Made by a program: the position numbers and the translations under genes. From Sabulibacter ruber (GTDB lineage Bacteria > Bacteroidota > Bacteroidia > Cytophagales > Hymenobacteraceae), in NCBI RefSeq assembly GCF_017355955.1, contig NZ_JAFFID010000003.1:496001-560000 (forward strand): DNA of 64,000 nucleotides. The letters run 5' to 3'. The first letter of the stretch is position 1; each line of letters starts with the position of its first letter. The notes under the pieces were generated by a model. It was not told where the DNA came from. It searched no databases and was given only the letters and a program-made list of their open reading frames with translations. This document shows positions 35,933 through 44,424 of the stretch, in pieces.

Positions 35933-35976
35933 CTACGTGGTAAATCAAAATCTGAAAAAGAAGCCCGGAAACCGGA

Positions 35977-36852
35977 TTAGCTTACCTGGCCTACCTCGGC
36001 GGTTTTGTCAATCTTCTTCACCAAGCCTTGCAACACTTTGCCCGGACCACACTCAATAAAGATAGTGGCACCATCGGCAATCATTTGCTGTACTGACTGA
36101 GTCCAACGAACAGGAGCCGTCAATTGTTTGATCAGGTTCTGTTGGATTTCCTGAGGATCAGTGTGCGGCTTGGCATCTACGTTCTGGTACACCGGGCAGA
36201 TGCCTTGCTTGAACTCGGTTTGCTTGATGGCTTCTTCCAGTTCGGCTTCGGCTGATTTCATGAGCGGTGAGTGAAAAGCGCCCCCTACCGGCAATACCAA
36301 GGCACGCTTGGCCCCGGCGGCTTTCATGCGCTCACAGGCTTCCTCAACGCCCGCAATGGAACCGGAGATTACCAGCTGGCCCGGGCAGTTGTAATTGGCG
36401 GCTACCACCACATCTTCTACCTCGGCGCAGATTTGCTCCACTTTTTCATCTTCCAGGCCTAAAATGGCGGCCATGGTAGAAGGCTGTTCCTCACAGGCTT
36501 TCTGCATGGCCAAGGCACGTTTAGACACCAGGCGCAGCGCATCTTCAAACGCCAATACTTTGTTGGCTACTAATGCCGAGAACTCGCCCAAGGAGTGCCC
36601 CGCCACCATCTCCGGCGCGAAATCCTTAGCTACGTCAGCCTGGATCACTGAATGCAGGAAAATTGCCGGCTGGGTAACTTTGGTTTGCTTTAATTCTTCA
36701 TCGGTGCCACTGAACATGATGTCTGTGATGCGGAAGCCCAGGATCTCATTGGCTTTCTCAAACATGTCTTTGGCGGTCTGGTGCTGCTCATACAGGTCTT
36801 TGCCCATGCCTACAAACTGAGAGCCCTGGCCTGGAAATACATATGCTTTCAT
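35977..36852 (-). CDS. fabD: Malonyl-CoA:ACP transacylase
   Basis: A 291-residue enzyme that loads malonyl groups onto acyl carrier protein for fatty-acid synthesis. Seen: the N-terminal FPGQGSQFVGMGKDL, the nucleophile in AGHSLGEFSALV (Ser near residue 91), the Arg helix FEDALRLVSKRA, the catalytic His in GAFHSPLM (near 197) and the Gln-bearing VYQNVDA. Length is normal. A TATATTTG -7 box lies about 80 bp upstream. The gene after it on the same strand is the sugar epimerase, so they may be co-transcribed, without an evident pathway link. Confidence 0.96.
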   Translation of the reverse strand: MKAYVFPGQGSQFVGMGKDLYEQHQTAKDMFEKANEILGFRITDIMFSGTDEELKQTKVTQPAIFLHSVIQADVAKDFAPEMVAGHSLGEFSALVANKVLAFEDALRLVSKRALAMQKACEEQPSTMAAILGLEDEKVEQICAEVEDVVVAANYNCPGQLVISGSIAGVEEACERMKAAGAKRALVLPVGGAFHSPLMKSAEAELEEAIKQTEFKQGICPVYQNVDAKPHTDPQEIQQNLIKQLTAPVRWTQSVQQMIADGATIFIECGPGKVLQGLVKKIDKTAEVGQVS

Positions 36853-36871
36853 TCGTTGCGTGTTGAGTTCC

Positions 36872-36907
36872 GTTTCAGGCCTGATTCAGGAAAAACAAGC
36901 CCAAAAC
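36872..36907. repeat. 36-nt dispersed palindromic element, copy 12
   Basis: Begins GTTTCAGGCCTGATTC and ends AAAACAAGCCCAAAAC. It lies between the fabD start and its -7 box, so it would be part of the fabD mRNA leader. Confidence 0.65.
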
Positions 36908-36931
36908 GTACGGTTAGTTTTAAGGTGATGG

Positions 36932-36939
36932 CAAATATA
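36932..36939 (-). promoter_or_regulatory. -7 promoter box for fabD
   Basis: Read on the minus strand it is TATATTTG, a full match to TAnnTTTG, immediately downstream of the terminator of the preceding gene. Confidence 0.5.
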
Positions 36940-36940
36940 T

Positions 36941-36973
36941 AAAAATGGTGCCCATTCTTAGAACAGGCACCAT
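36941..36973 (-). terminator. Terminator of the large T9SS protein gene
   Basis: Minus-strand stem ATGGTGCC / GGCACCAT with a 13-nt loop, followed by TTTTTATA; 38 bp beyond the stop codon of the gene ending at 37011. Confidence 0.8.
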
Positions 36974-37010
36974 CTTACACTTCTAAACTTATAGGAATAT
37001 CAGTCCAATT

Positions 37011-39749
37011 CTAGCGGACAATTTCTACCCAGCCTTTAAAGGTACGTACGTCTGGGGTTCTACCGTAGAACTCAACTTCCACCTGGTAGAAGTAGGTAGC
37101 GTCTGAAAGCGCTTTGCCATTGTTGTCAACTCCGGCCCAGTTCAAAGCAGGATCTCCGCTGCCTTCAAACACCTTGTTGCCCCACCGGTTGTACACTTTG
37201 AGGGTAGCCCTGCGGATGAAAGTGGCTCCCTGCTTTGGCGTAAACACATCATTCTTACCGTCATTGTTAGGCGTGAAGATGTTAGGCAACATGAACACAA
37301 TACAGTTCTCGTTGCAGACAATGTTGCTTTGCTCGCCTTCCTGTCCGGTGAAATCTGTGGCAGTTACCAGGTAACAGCCCGCATAAGACGGAAGCCCCTG
37401 ATGGGTGTATTCATAAACGGCTTGCCCGGTGTTATCAATCGTGGCAACCTGCACAAACTCCCCGTCATCTGTCTCGCGGTAGTACAGGGTGAAGAAATCA
37501 ATGGCGCTTGGATTGCATCCGGTAGGCAAGGTCCAGGTGAGCCTGTTAGAGAACGGAGGCGGAGTTGGCACAAAGCTCTCATCGCATGGCAACTGGTCAA
37601 TGGCTAGGATAGGAACGCACAAGCGGTTGATGGTTACTTCCTGGCTGTTGTTCAGTATTGGGTCAGGCAGGAATGGGTTGTTGAATGAGCCTTCGGTCTG
37701 CACATAAACCCTGTAATTTCTGCCCGGCTCTAAGGGGATGTTCTTGGTATACGTACCTGAGGTAGCGGTTGCCTGCACGCTGTCATAGCGCACAAAGTTC
37801 CTACCTCCGTTCTCATCCAGGAAGATAATGTGCCACTGCGGATCATTGGCGACGCTGGCATTGTTCCAGGGCACATTATAGGTCCAGTTCAACTCCATAG
37901 TCGGCCCATTGGCCCTTCCTCTTAAGAAGACGCTGGAAGCCGAAGATGAATCTACCAGCACCGTAGGCGATCCGGTGTTACCTGCATGATAGAACTCCAC
38001 CCGGTAGGTGTAAGAGGTATCCTCTGTGTTCAGGTTATTATCGGTGAAGACAGTATCGTTCAGGCTAGTGAAATTGTAGGTGGTCACCGGGCTGAAGGTG
38101 TTGTTACTTCTTGCCTGGCCTTGCGCCCGGAACAATCTGTATTGGAACGGAGCTGTCAGGTTCGCCAGGTTAGCAGGTCTTGGTTTGCTCCATTCCACCC
38201 GTATTTTACCGGTAGTTGGGTTAGTCTCAGTAACGCTCACCTTGGTAATGGAAATAGATTCCAGGGTAGCGCACACTTCATTAGAGGCAATACTCTCTCC
38301 CCCGCCAGGCTCAGGGAAACCAGCGTAGATTCTATAGCAGTAGGTTTTGTTGCGCTCCAGGCCCTGTCCGTTGTTGTTGTCCAGGAACGTGATTACCCCG
38401 GCGCTCACCTCCCCAACTAAAACATAGCCCGCAGAGCTGGGAATACCGGTTTCACAGGTATCCGGCACAAAATCTGAAGGGCCCTCCTTACGGTAGATGT
38501 ACATCTTGTTGGCATTAGGGCAGGTATAGGGATTCCAGGTTAGCCGAATACTACTGCTGGACTGCGGCACCGCTGATACCAATACCGGAGGTGGCCCCAC
38601 TACGGTGATCCGCCAGGGCTGCAAGTCTACCAGTTTGATTCTCCCCGCAGGCGGTTGGTCCTCTGCCCTGAACAATACCTGGTACGGCTCCCGGCGAACA
38701 TCATTACAACTAGTCTGCCAGTTGAAGATATGGGTGGTATCATTAAGTTTTGGGAAAGTAGCCGGTGGAAGCATGCTCCCGATGGCTGAAATCAGGATAG
38801 GGTCCCGGTTGGGGTCTGTGGCTCTGATGGTATCCCGCAAAAGCGTTCCCGCTACTATACAGGTATCCCGGGGTACAATGAGCACCGGCGGTTTGTTGGG
38901 ATCTTCCCGCACGAAAATCTGCATATCCCGGATCACCTGCCCTATGAGGCGTCCATTCCGCCACTCTTCAACCACAATGGCCATGTTGAACTCCCCTAAT
39001 ACCCCAGGAGTGTTCCAGGTCAATTGACCGGTGAAACGGTCCAGTGTCAACCCCGCAGGATCAGGAGGAAGGTTTACTCCCAGGTAATTCTCTAATCCCC
39101 GGAACCCCGGAGCAGTTCTACCCAGGGGGTTTCCACAGGCATCAAAGCCATTTGCTACCCTAGACTCCAAAAGCTTATAAGAAAGGCTGTCTCCGTCTGG
39201 GTCATAGCCTCCAGGGTTATGCACAAACACCTGGTTTCGCACGGCTACGTCAACGGGGGCATACTGCAAAACGGGAGAACGGTTGATGCCCAGGAAGGGA
39301 TCTACCGTAAGGGTACTTTGCAGGAAGAAGGTTTGCTGTACAGAAGAGGATATGTTCACTACTCCACCGTTCCGGTTCTCGCCCACAAATGTCACGGTGA
39401 ACGTGCCCGGCCCTGAGTAGATGTGCTCAAACCGGTAAATGTTTACGAATGTGTTATTCTGGCCGTTATTGAGCAGAGTTCTGGATTCGCGCGGCACTTT
39501 CTGGCTCGTACAATCACCAAAATAAAGGGTTGCCTCCAGGTCCTCAAAAGGTGGCGGGGCAACACTGTAGGTGATCAACGTGAAAAAGAACCGCAGGGGA
39601 TTGCGGGCGGCAGTGGTATCACTTTTAATGAAAATATTCCCGGCGCGCAAGTGTGTGGCCTGCGCCTGCTGAGTATTTACCAAAGAGAACAATAACACCC
39701 CACAGAGCACAAATAGCAAGGCTCTCACTTTCTGTAAAACTAGAGGCAT
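37011..39749 (-). CDS. Large surface protein with gliding-motility (T9SS type B) C-terminal domain
   Basis: A 912-residue exported protein. The chosen ATG at 39749 gives a typical signal peptide (MPLVLQKVRALLFVLCGVLLFS, cut near QAQA-THLRAG); an in-frame ATG 60 bp upstream would put 20 unlikely residues before it and lies upstream of the -7 box. The middle consists of beta-sandwich domains: a cadherin/PKD-like part with GGYDPDGDSLSYKL (near 195) and several fibronectin type III-like units (near 410-790). The last 90 residues are the gliding-motility-associated sorting domain: NIFTPNNDGKNDVF, YNRWGNKVFEG, ATYFYQVEV and FKGWVEIVR. It should be exported by the type IX system and attached to the surface, perhaps as an adhesin. 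No enzymatic motif seen. Confidence 0.9.
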   Translation of the reverse strand: MPLVLQKVRALLFVLCGVLLFSLVNTQQAQATHLRAGNIFIKSDTTAARNPLRFFFTLITYSVAPPPFEDLEATLYFGDCTSQKVPRESRTLLNNGQNNTFVNIYRFEHIYSGPGTFTVTFVGENRNGGVVNISSSVQQTFFLQSTLTVDPFLGINRSPVLQYAPVDVAVRNQVFVHNPGGYDPDGDSLSYKLLESRVANGFDACGNPLGRTAPGFRGLENYLGVNLPPDPAGLTLDRFTGQLTWNTPGVLGEFNMAIVVEEWRNGRLIGQVIRDMQIFVREDPNKPPVLIVPRDTCIVAGTLLRDTIRATDPNRDPILISAIGSMLPPATFPKLNDTTHIFNWQTSCNDVRREPYQVLFRAEDQPPAGRIKLVDLQPWRITVVGPPPVLVSAVPQSSSSIRLTWNPYTCPNANKMYIYRKEGPSDFVPDTCETGIPSSAGYVLVGEVSAGVITFLDNNNGQGLERNKTYCYRIYAGFPEPGGGESIASNEVCATLESISITKVSVTETNPTTGKIRVEWSKPRPANLANLTAPFQYRLFRAQGQARSNNTFSPVTTYNFTSLNDTVFTDNNLNTEDTSYTYRVEFYHAGNTGSPTVLVDSSSASSVFLRGRANGPTMELNWTYNVPWNNASVANDPQWHIIFLDENGGRNFVRYDSVQATATSGTYTKNIPLEPGRNYRVYVQTEGSFNNPFLPDPILNNSQEVTINRLCVPILAIDQLPCDESFVPTPPPFSNRLTWTLPTGCNPSAIDFFTLYYRETDDGEFVQVATIDNTGQAVYEYTHQGLPSYAGCYLVTATDFTGQEGEQSNIVCNENCIVFMLPNIFTPNNDGKNDVFTPKQGATFIRRATLKVYNRWGNKVFEGSGDPALNWAGVDNNGKALSDATYFYQVEVEFYGRTPDVRTFKGWVEIVR

Positions 39750-39773
39750 ATAGTAGCGTTTTGCATGCAAAAA

Positions 39774-39781
39774 CAAATATA
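39774..39781 (-). promoter_or_regulatory. -7 promoter box for the T9SS surface protein
   Basis: TATATTTG on the minus strand, 25 bp before the ATG at 39749; it supports that start over the upstream ATG at 39809. Confidence 0.5.
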
Positions 39782-39905
39782 GAAGAATCTGATGCTTGAC
39801 CATGGACAATTACAACAAATCTATTGTACCATGGGTATAGTAGAACGGGTTTATGGCTATAACGAAATACCTGTTCTACTGTTGTAGTCTTTAGAACCAT
39901 TTGCT

Positions 39906-39941
39906 GTTTTTAGAGTATTTTCAGAGAAACAGCCCCAAAAC
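39906..39941. repeat. 36-nt dispersed palindromic element, copy 13
   Basis: Begins GTTTTTAGAGTATTTTC and ends GAAACAGCCCCAAAAC. It lies in the 347-bp gap between the divergent surface-protein and sdh units, which otherwise holds their promoters. Confidence 0.55.
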
Positions 39942-40011
39942 TGTACCCAATGCCTCAGGAAAAAGCCCCTCTAATCTTCCAATTTAGATTCAATCAAAAT
40001 AGCTTCTTGAA

Positions 40012-40042
40012 TTGTTTGAGAAAGGCGCGGCATGTACCTTTG
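40012..40042 (+). promoter_or_regulatory. Promoter of the sdhCAB operon
   Basis: A -33 TTG (40012-40014), a 20-bp spacer and the -7 box TACCTTTG (40035-40042): both parts of the Bacteroidota consensus at normal spacing. The leader to the sdhC ATG would be about 50 nt. Confidence 0.7.
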
Positions 40043-40096
40043 GAAAGATTTTACCAAACCTTTACACACCTTATTTATCAACCTTAACACAACAAA

Positions 40097-40789
40097 ATGA
40101 GTTGGTTTTCTAAAACGTTTTCCAGTAGCATCGGCCGGAAACTTCTGGTAGCCGTCACTGGTTTGTTTCTCTGCTCTTTTTTAGTGGTGCACCTGGTGGG
40201 CAACTTGCAATTGTTCAAAGGTGATGGAGGGGCATCCTTCAACATCTACTCCCACTTTATGGCTACCAATCCCATCATCCGTACCATGGAGATTGTGCTG
40301 GCTTTAGGCTTCATCTTCCACATCTATGAGGCAGTGGTGCTTACCCGCCGTAACAAAAGCGTGCGTCCGGTGGCTTATGCGTACAACCGTCCGCAAGACA
40401 ACAGCAACTGGTCTTCCCGCAATATGGGACTGCTGGGAACCGTTATTTTAGTGTTCCTGATTATTCACTTGTACAATTTCTTCTGGCGTGCCCGGTTTGG
40501 GGAGCCTAACATGATTCCAATTGAAGGCACCGAGTACGATGACCTGTACTCAGTAGTAGTCCAGTCTTTCCATTTGTGGTGGTATGTGCTGATCTATGTA
40601 TTGGGCCAGATTGCCCTGGGGTACCACTTGTACCATGGGTTCTCCAGCGCTTTCCATACACTGGGTCTGAACCACAAAAAGTACACTCCTGCCATCCAGA
40701 AGTTTGGCGCCTTCTTTTCCATTGTGGTACCTGCCGGTTTTGCCGCAATGCCACTTTACTTTTTTATCAAAGACGTTGTTTTGAGCTAA
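40097..40789 (+). CDS. sdhC: Succinate dehydrogenase cytochrome b subunit
   Basis: A 230-residue membrane anchor of complex II. Five hydrophobic segments are visible, as in the type B succinate:menaquinone/fumarate reductases (one anchor subunit with two haems b). Likely haem-ligand histidines lie in the first segment (FLVVHLVGNLQ), in IFHIYEAV, in LIIHLYNFFW and in ALGYHLYHGFSSAFHTLG. First gene of the sdhCAB operon; 10 bp separate it from sdhA. It would transfer electrons from succinate to menaquinone in the cytoplasmic membrane. Confidence 0.95.
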   Translation: MSWFSKTFSSSIGRKLLVAVTGLFLCSFLVVHLVGNLQLFKGDGGASFNIYSHFMATNPIIRTMEIVLALGFIFHIYEAVVLTRRNKSVRPVAYAYNRPQDNSNWSSRNMGLLGTVILVFLIIHLYNFFWRARFGEPNMIPIEGTEYDDLYSVVVQSFHLWWYVLIYVLGQIALGYHLYHGFSSAFHTLGLNHKKYTPAIQKFGAFFSIVVPAGFAAMPLYFFIKDVVLS

Positions 40790-40799
40790 GCTGATCAAT

Positions 40800-42713
40800 A
40801 TGATTCTAGATTCAAAAATTCCTGACGGGCCATTGGCCGAAAAATGGGACAGGCATAAATTCAATGTGAAGCTGGTGAACCCAGCCAACAAGCGTAAATA
40901 CGATATCATTGTGGTGGGAACCGGTTTGGCCGGTGCTTCTGCCGCCGCCACTCTGGCGGAGTTGGGCTACAACGTAAAGGCGTTCTGCTACCAGGACAGC
41001 CCGCGTCGTGCGCACTCCATCGCTGCTCAGGGGGGTATCAACGCCGCTAAAAACTACCAGAACGACGGTGACAGCGTGTTCCGTCTGTTCTATGACACCA
41101 TCAAAGGAGGTGACTACCGTGCCCGTGAGGCAAACGTGTACCGCCTGGCCCAGGTCAGTGTGAACATCATTGACCAGTGCGTCGCGCAAGGGGTTCCTTT
41201 CGCGCGTGAGTACGGTGGATTGCTGGCGAACCGTTCCTTCGGGGGTGCGCAGGTAAGCCGTACGTTCTACGCCCGTGGCCAAACCGGACAGCAGCTGTTG
41301 CTGGGTGCCTACTCTGCCCTGAACCGCCAAATTGCGTACGGTAAAGTGAAGATGTACCCACGCACCGAGATGCTGGACCTGGTAATGGTAGACGGCAAAG
41401 CCCGCGGTATCATCACCCGTCACCTGGTAACTGGTAAAATTGAATCGCACAGCGCCCACGCAGTGATTCTGGCCACCGGTGGTTACGGTAACGTGTTCTA
41501 CCTTTCTACCAACGCCATGGGCTCTAACGCTACCGCTGCTTGGAGAGCCCACAAGAAAGGGGCGTTGTTCGCCAACCCATGCTTCACTCAGATTCACCCT
41601 ACCTGTATTCCGGTTTCCGGCGGGTATCAGTCTAAACTGACGTTGATGTCTGAGTCGCTCCGTAACGACGGACGCGTTTGGGTACCGAAAGCTGTTGGCG
41701 ATAACCGTAACCCGAACGACATTCCGGAAGACGAGCGTGATTACTTCCTGGAACGTAAATACCCATCTTTCGGTAACCTGGTACCTCGTGACGTGGCTTC
41801 CCGTAACGCCAAACTGGCCTGCGATGAAGGACGCGGCGTAGGAACCACTAAACTGGCCGTTTACCTTGACTTCGCCGATGTGATCAAACGCGACGGAGTG
41901 AACACGGTGAGCCAGAAATACGGGAACCTGTTTGAGATGTACGAGAAGATCACCGGTGAGAACCCGTACACGCAACCAATGCGCATCTACCCGGCGGTGC
42001 ACTATACCATGGGCGGTCTGTGGGTGGACTACAACCTCATGACTACTATTCCTGGTCTGTACGCCACCGGCGAGTGTAACTTCTCAGACCACGGCGCTAA
42101 CCGTTTGGGTGCTTCTGCCCTGATGCAAGGTCTGGCCGATGGTTACTTTGTGATTCCTTACACCATTGGTGATTACCTGGCGCAAATGCCAGCCGCCAGA
42201 GTGGAAACCACCCACCCTGCCTTCAAAGAAGCTGAAACTGCGGTTCGCGCCGATGTGGATCGTTTGTTGAACATCAACGGTTCCCGTACCGTGGATGATT
42301 TCCACAAAGCGCTAGGTCACATCATGTGGGATTACTGTGGAATGGCCCGTAACGCCGAAGGTCTGCAGTTTGCCAAGCAGGAAATCAGAAAGCTGCGCGA
42401 GGAGTTCTGGAAAGACGTGAAAATTGTGGGCGTGAACGAAGAACTGAACGTGACCCTGGAGAAAGCCGCCCGCGTGGCAGACTTCCTGGAGTTGGGTGAA
42501 CTGATGGTAGACGACGCTCTTAACCGTAACGAGTCTTGCGGTGGTCACTTCCGGGAAGAATACCAAACCCCAGAGAACGAGGCCCTTCGTGACGATGAGA
42601 ACTATACCTACGTTGCCGCTTGGGAATATACTGGTGCTAACCAACCAGCCGTGCTGCACAAAGAGGAACTGAAGTTCGAGAACGTGAAATTGACGCAGCG
42701 AAGCTATAAATAA
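40800..42713 (+). CDS. sdhA: Succinate dehydrogenase/fumarate reductase flavoprotein subunit
   Basis: The 637-residue catalytic subunit that oxidises succinate to fumarate. FAD site: VVGTGLAGASAAATLAELG (near residue 38); the His that binds FAD covalently lies in RRAHSIAAQGGINA (near 77). Substrate-site residues are in the FTQIHPTCIP and YPAVHYTMGGLWVD segments and in EYGGLLANRSFGGAQ. The C-terminal Y-x-x-A-W-E-Y-T-G is typical of the type B enzyme. Codon bias is strong, as for a highly expressed gene. It is followed by a 114-bp gap holding an imperfect 24-bp inverted repeat before sdhB. Confidence 0.97.
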   Translation: MILDSKIPDGPLAEKWDRHKFNVKLVNPANKRKYDIIVVGTGLAGASAAATLAELGYNVKAFCYQDSPRRAHSIAAQGGINAAKNYQNDGDSVFRLFYDTIKGGDYRAREANVYRLAQVSVNIIDQCVAQGVPFAREYGGLLANRSFGGAQVSRTFYARGQTGQQLLLGAYSALNRQIAYGKVKMYPRTEMLDLVMVDGKARGIITRHLVTGKIESHSAHAVILATGGYGNVFYLSTNAMGSNATAAWRAHKKGALFANPCFTQIHPTCIPVSGGYQSKLTLMSESLRNDGRVWVPKAVGDNRNPNDIPEDERDYFLERKYPSFGNLVPRDVASRNAKLACDEGRGVGTTKLAVYLDFADVIKRDGVNTVSQKYGNLFEMYEKITGENPYTQPMRIYPAVHYTMGGLWVDYNLMTTIPGLYATGECNFSDHGANRLGASALMQGLADGYFVIPYTIGDYLAQMPAARVETTHPAFKEAETAVRADVDRLLNINGSRTVDDFHKALGHIMWDYCGMARNAEGLQFAKQEIRKLREEFWKDVKIVGVNEELNVTLEKAARVADFLELGELMVDDALNRNESCGGHFREEYQTPENEALRDDENYTYVAAWEYTGANQPAVLHKEELKFENVKLTQRSYK

Positions 42714-42718
42714 TGAAT

Positions 42719-42818
42719 AATTGAGAATTAGGAATTAAGAATGGTTGAGCAAGCCCAGTGAATTACTGCAAGCCGCTTCTTTCTTCAATTCCTGATTCTA
42801 AATTCTAAATTCTTAATT
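42719..42818. repeat. Imperfect inverted repeat between sdhA and sdhB
   Basis: Arms 42719-42742 and 42795-42818 pair at 20 of 24 positions around a 52-nt loop. Both arms are made of short AT-rich units (GAATTAGGAATTAAGAAT and its counterpart). The stem could fold in the mRNA and separate sdhA from sdhB expression, or be a relic of a small mobile element. No terminator T run follows. Confidence 0.6.
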
Positions 42819-42827
42819 GAAAAGATA

Positions 42828-43610
42828 ATGGCTGGTAATAATCCTAACAGCAAACCAATGAACCTGACGCTGAAGATTTGGAGACAGAAGAACTTCCAAT
42901 CAGCAGGTAAAATGGAGACCTACCAAGTAAAAGATATATCCCCGGAGATGTCTTTCCTGGAGATGATGGACGTGTTGAACGAAGATCTTCTCCGCCAAGG
43001 CATTGACCCCGTTGCATTTGACCATGACTGCCGCGAAGGTATTTGCGGTATGTGCAGCTTGTACATCAACGGTCGGGCCCACGGTCCTGAGCGTGGCACT
43101 ACCACTTGCCAGCTACACATGCGCAAATTCAACGATGGCGACACCATCACCATTGAGCCTTGGAGAGCGGGTCCGTTCCCGGTTCTGAAAGACCTTTGCG
43201 TGGACCGTTCTGCCATGGACCGTATCCAACAAGCAGGTGGTTACATCTCAGTGAACACCGGTGGGGTTCCAGACGCGAACGAGATTCCAATTCCTAAAGC
43301 AATCGCTGACAAAGCGTTTGACGCGGCAACCTGTATCCAGTGCGGGGCCTGCGTGGCGGCTTGTAAAAACGGTTCTGCCATGTTGTTCGTGAGTGCGAAG
43401 GTTTCTCAGTTGGCCATGTTGCCTCAGGGGAAAGTAGAGCGCAAAACCCGCGTGGAAAACATGGTGGCCCAAATGGACAAAGAAGGCTTTGGAGCTTGCA
43501 CCAACATTGGTTCCTGCGCCGCTGAGTGCCCGGTTGGGATCTCTTTGGAGAACATCGCTATGTTGAACCGCGAGTACATCAACGCTACTTTCACGTCAGA
43601 AAACGTATAA
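42828..43610 (+). CDS. sdhB: Succinate dehydrogenase/fumarate reductase iron-sulfur subunit
   Basis: A 260-residue electron-transfer subunit with three clusters. The [2Fe-2S] ligands are in DCREGICGMCSLY and TTTCQ (residues about 64-93). The [4Fe-4S] and [3Fe-4S] ligands are in CIQCGACVAAC (near 170) and CTNIGSCAAECPVGI (near 225). It passes electrons from the FAD in SdhA to the haems of SdhC. Last gene of the operon; a rho-independent hairpin follows. Confidence 0.97.
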   Translation: MAGNNPNSKPMNLTLKIWRQKNFQSAGKMETYQVKDISPEMSFLEMMDVLNEDLLRQGIDPVAFDHDCREGICGMCSLYINGRAHGPERGTTTCQLHMRKFNDGDTITIEPWRAGPFPVLKDLCVDRSAMDRIQQAGGYISVNTGGVPDANEIPIPKAIADKAFDAATCIQCGACVAACKNGSAMLFVSAKVSQLAMLPQGKVERKTRVENMVAQMDKEGFGACTNIGSCAAECPVGISLENIAMLNREYINATFTSENV

Positions 43611-43628
43611 GTAAGCTTAAACCAGCAG

Positions 43629-43663
43629 AAAGCGAAGCTTCTTACAAGAGGCTTCGCTTTTTT
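43629..43663 (+). terminator. Terminator of the sdhCAB operon
   Basis: AAAGCGAAGC pairs with GCTTCGCTTT around a 12-nt loop, then TTTT; 19 bp after the sdhB stop. Confidence 0.85.
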
Positions 43664-43699
43664 GTTTTAGGCCTGCTTTGCTGAAATCAAGCTTAGAAC
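43664..43699. repeat. 36-nt dispersed palindromic element, copy 14
   Basis: Begins GTTTTAGGCCTGCTTTG and ends GAAATCAAGCTTAGAAC, directly after the sdhB terminator. Confidence 0.7.
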
Positions 43700-43790
43700 A
43701 GCCCAAAAGAGCTTCACCCATACCCTTTGAAGCTAAATACCCGTAACTTTAACCGCACTTACCTGTTTCACTGGCTAAAACTAGTCTCTG

Positions 43791-44315
43791 ATGATTCTGA
43801 TCATTTCCGGCACCAACCGTCCTAACTCTATCACCCTTAAAGTTGCGAAACTGTACCAGCAGTTGCTTGAAACCCGGGGCCAGGCCTCTGACATCTTGGA
43901 TTTACAAGATCTTCCCATTGATTTTGCTTCTCCTTCTTTATACAAAAGCGAGCTCTACTCACAGGAATTCCTAGAATTGCGTAAGCGGGTAGCGGAAGCC
44001 CAGAAGATGGTGTTTATTGTGCCGGAATATAACTGCTCCTACCCTGGCGTTCTGAAAGCGTTTATTGATGGATTGGAGTACCCAGAAGCGTTGCGCCGGA
44101 AAAAGGGAGCTTTGGTAGGTCTTTCCACAGGAAGCCAGGGCGGTAACATTGCTTTAAGCCACTTAACCGATGTACTGCACTATTGCGGACTGCACGTGTT
44201 GGCCCAAAAGCCCCGGTTTCCCTACATCCACAAACACATGCAGGAAGGGCAGTTCACCAATCCCTTGTACAAACAACTTCTGGAAGAGCAGATTGACGAA
44301 CTGCTTGTCTTTTGA
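43791..44315 (+). CDS. NAD(P)H-dependent FMN reductase
   Basis: A 174-residue flavodoxin-fold reductase. The phosphate-binding loop is SGTNRPNSITLKVA (residues 6-19), the flavin-edge segment VPEYNCSYPGVLKAFIDGLEYP (near 80-101) is the family signature, and GLSTGSQGG (near 110) completes the site. Family members reduce free or bound FMN, quinones or chromate; the physiological substrate is unknown here. The family usually forms dimers or tetramers. It is a single gene convergent with ftsZ. A weak -7 box (TAACTTTA) lies 40 bp upstream. Confidence 0.9.
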   Translation: MILIISGTNRPNSITLKVAKLYQQLLETRGQASDILDLQDLPIDFASPSLYKSELYSQEFLELRKRVAEAQKMVFIVPEYNCSYPGVLKAFIDGLEYPEALRRKKGALVGLSTGSQGGNIALSHLTDVLHYCGLHVLAQKPRFPYIHKHMQEGQFTNPLYKQLLEEQIDELLVF

Positions 44316-44361
44316 TCAAGCTGATTTGGTAATAACAACTCTTGAATAGAAAATGAATTGA

Positions 44362-44404
44362 AAAAAGAAGCCCGAAAACGCAATCCGTTTTCGGGCTTCT
44401 TTTT
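44362..44404. terminator. Bidirectional terminator after ftsZ and the FMN reductase gene
   Basis: A perfect 19-bp stem (AAAAAGAAGCCCGAAAACG and its complement) with a 5-nt loop. It ends the dcw operon on the minus strand (T run of the arm) and the reductase gene on the plus strand. Confidence 0.9.
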
Positions 44405-44424
44405 GGTAAACAGGTCAAAACTGA

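Noticed and set aside
39750..39809. Upstream ATG for the large T9SS protein
   Set aside because: It lies upstream of the -7 box at 39774-39781, and a good signal peptide starts at 39749.
40812..42002. 396-codon minus-strand frame opposite sdhA
   Set aside because: Shadow of a highly expressed, codon-biased gene.
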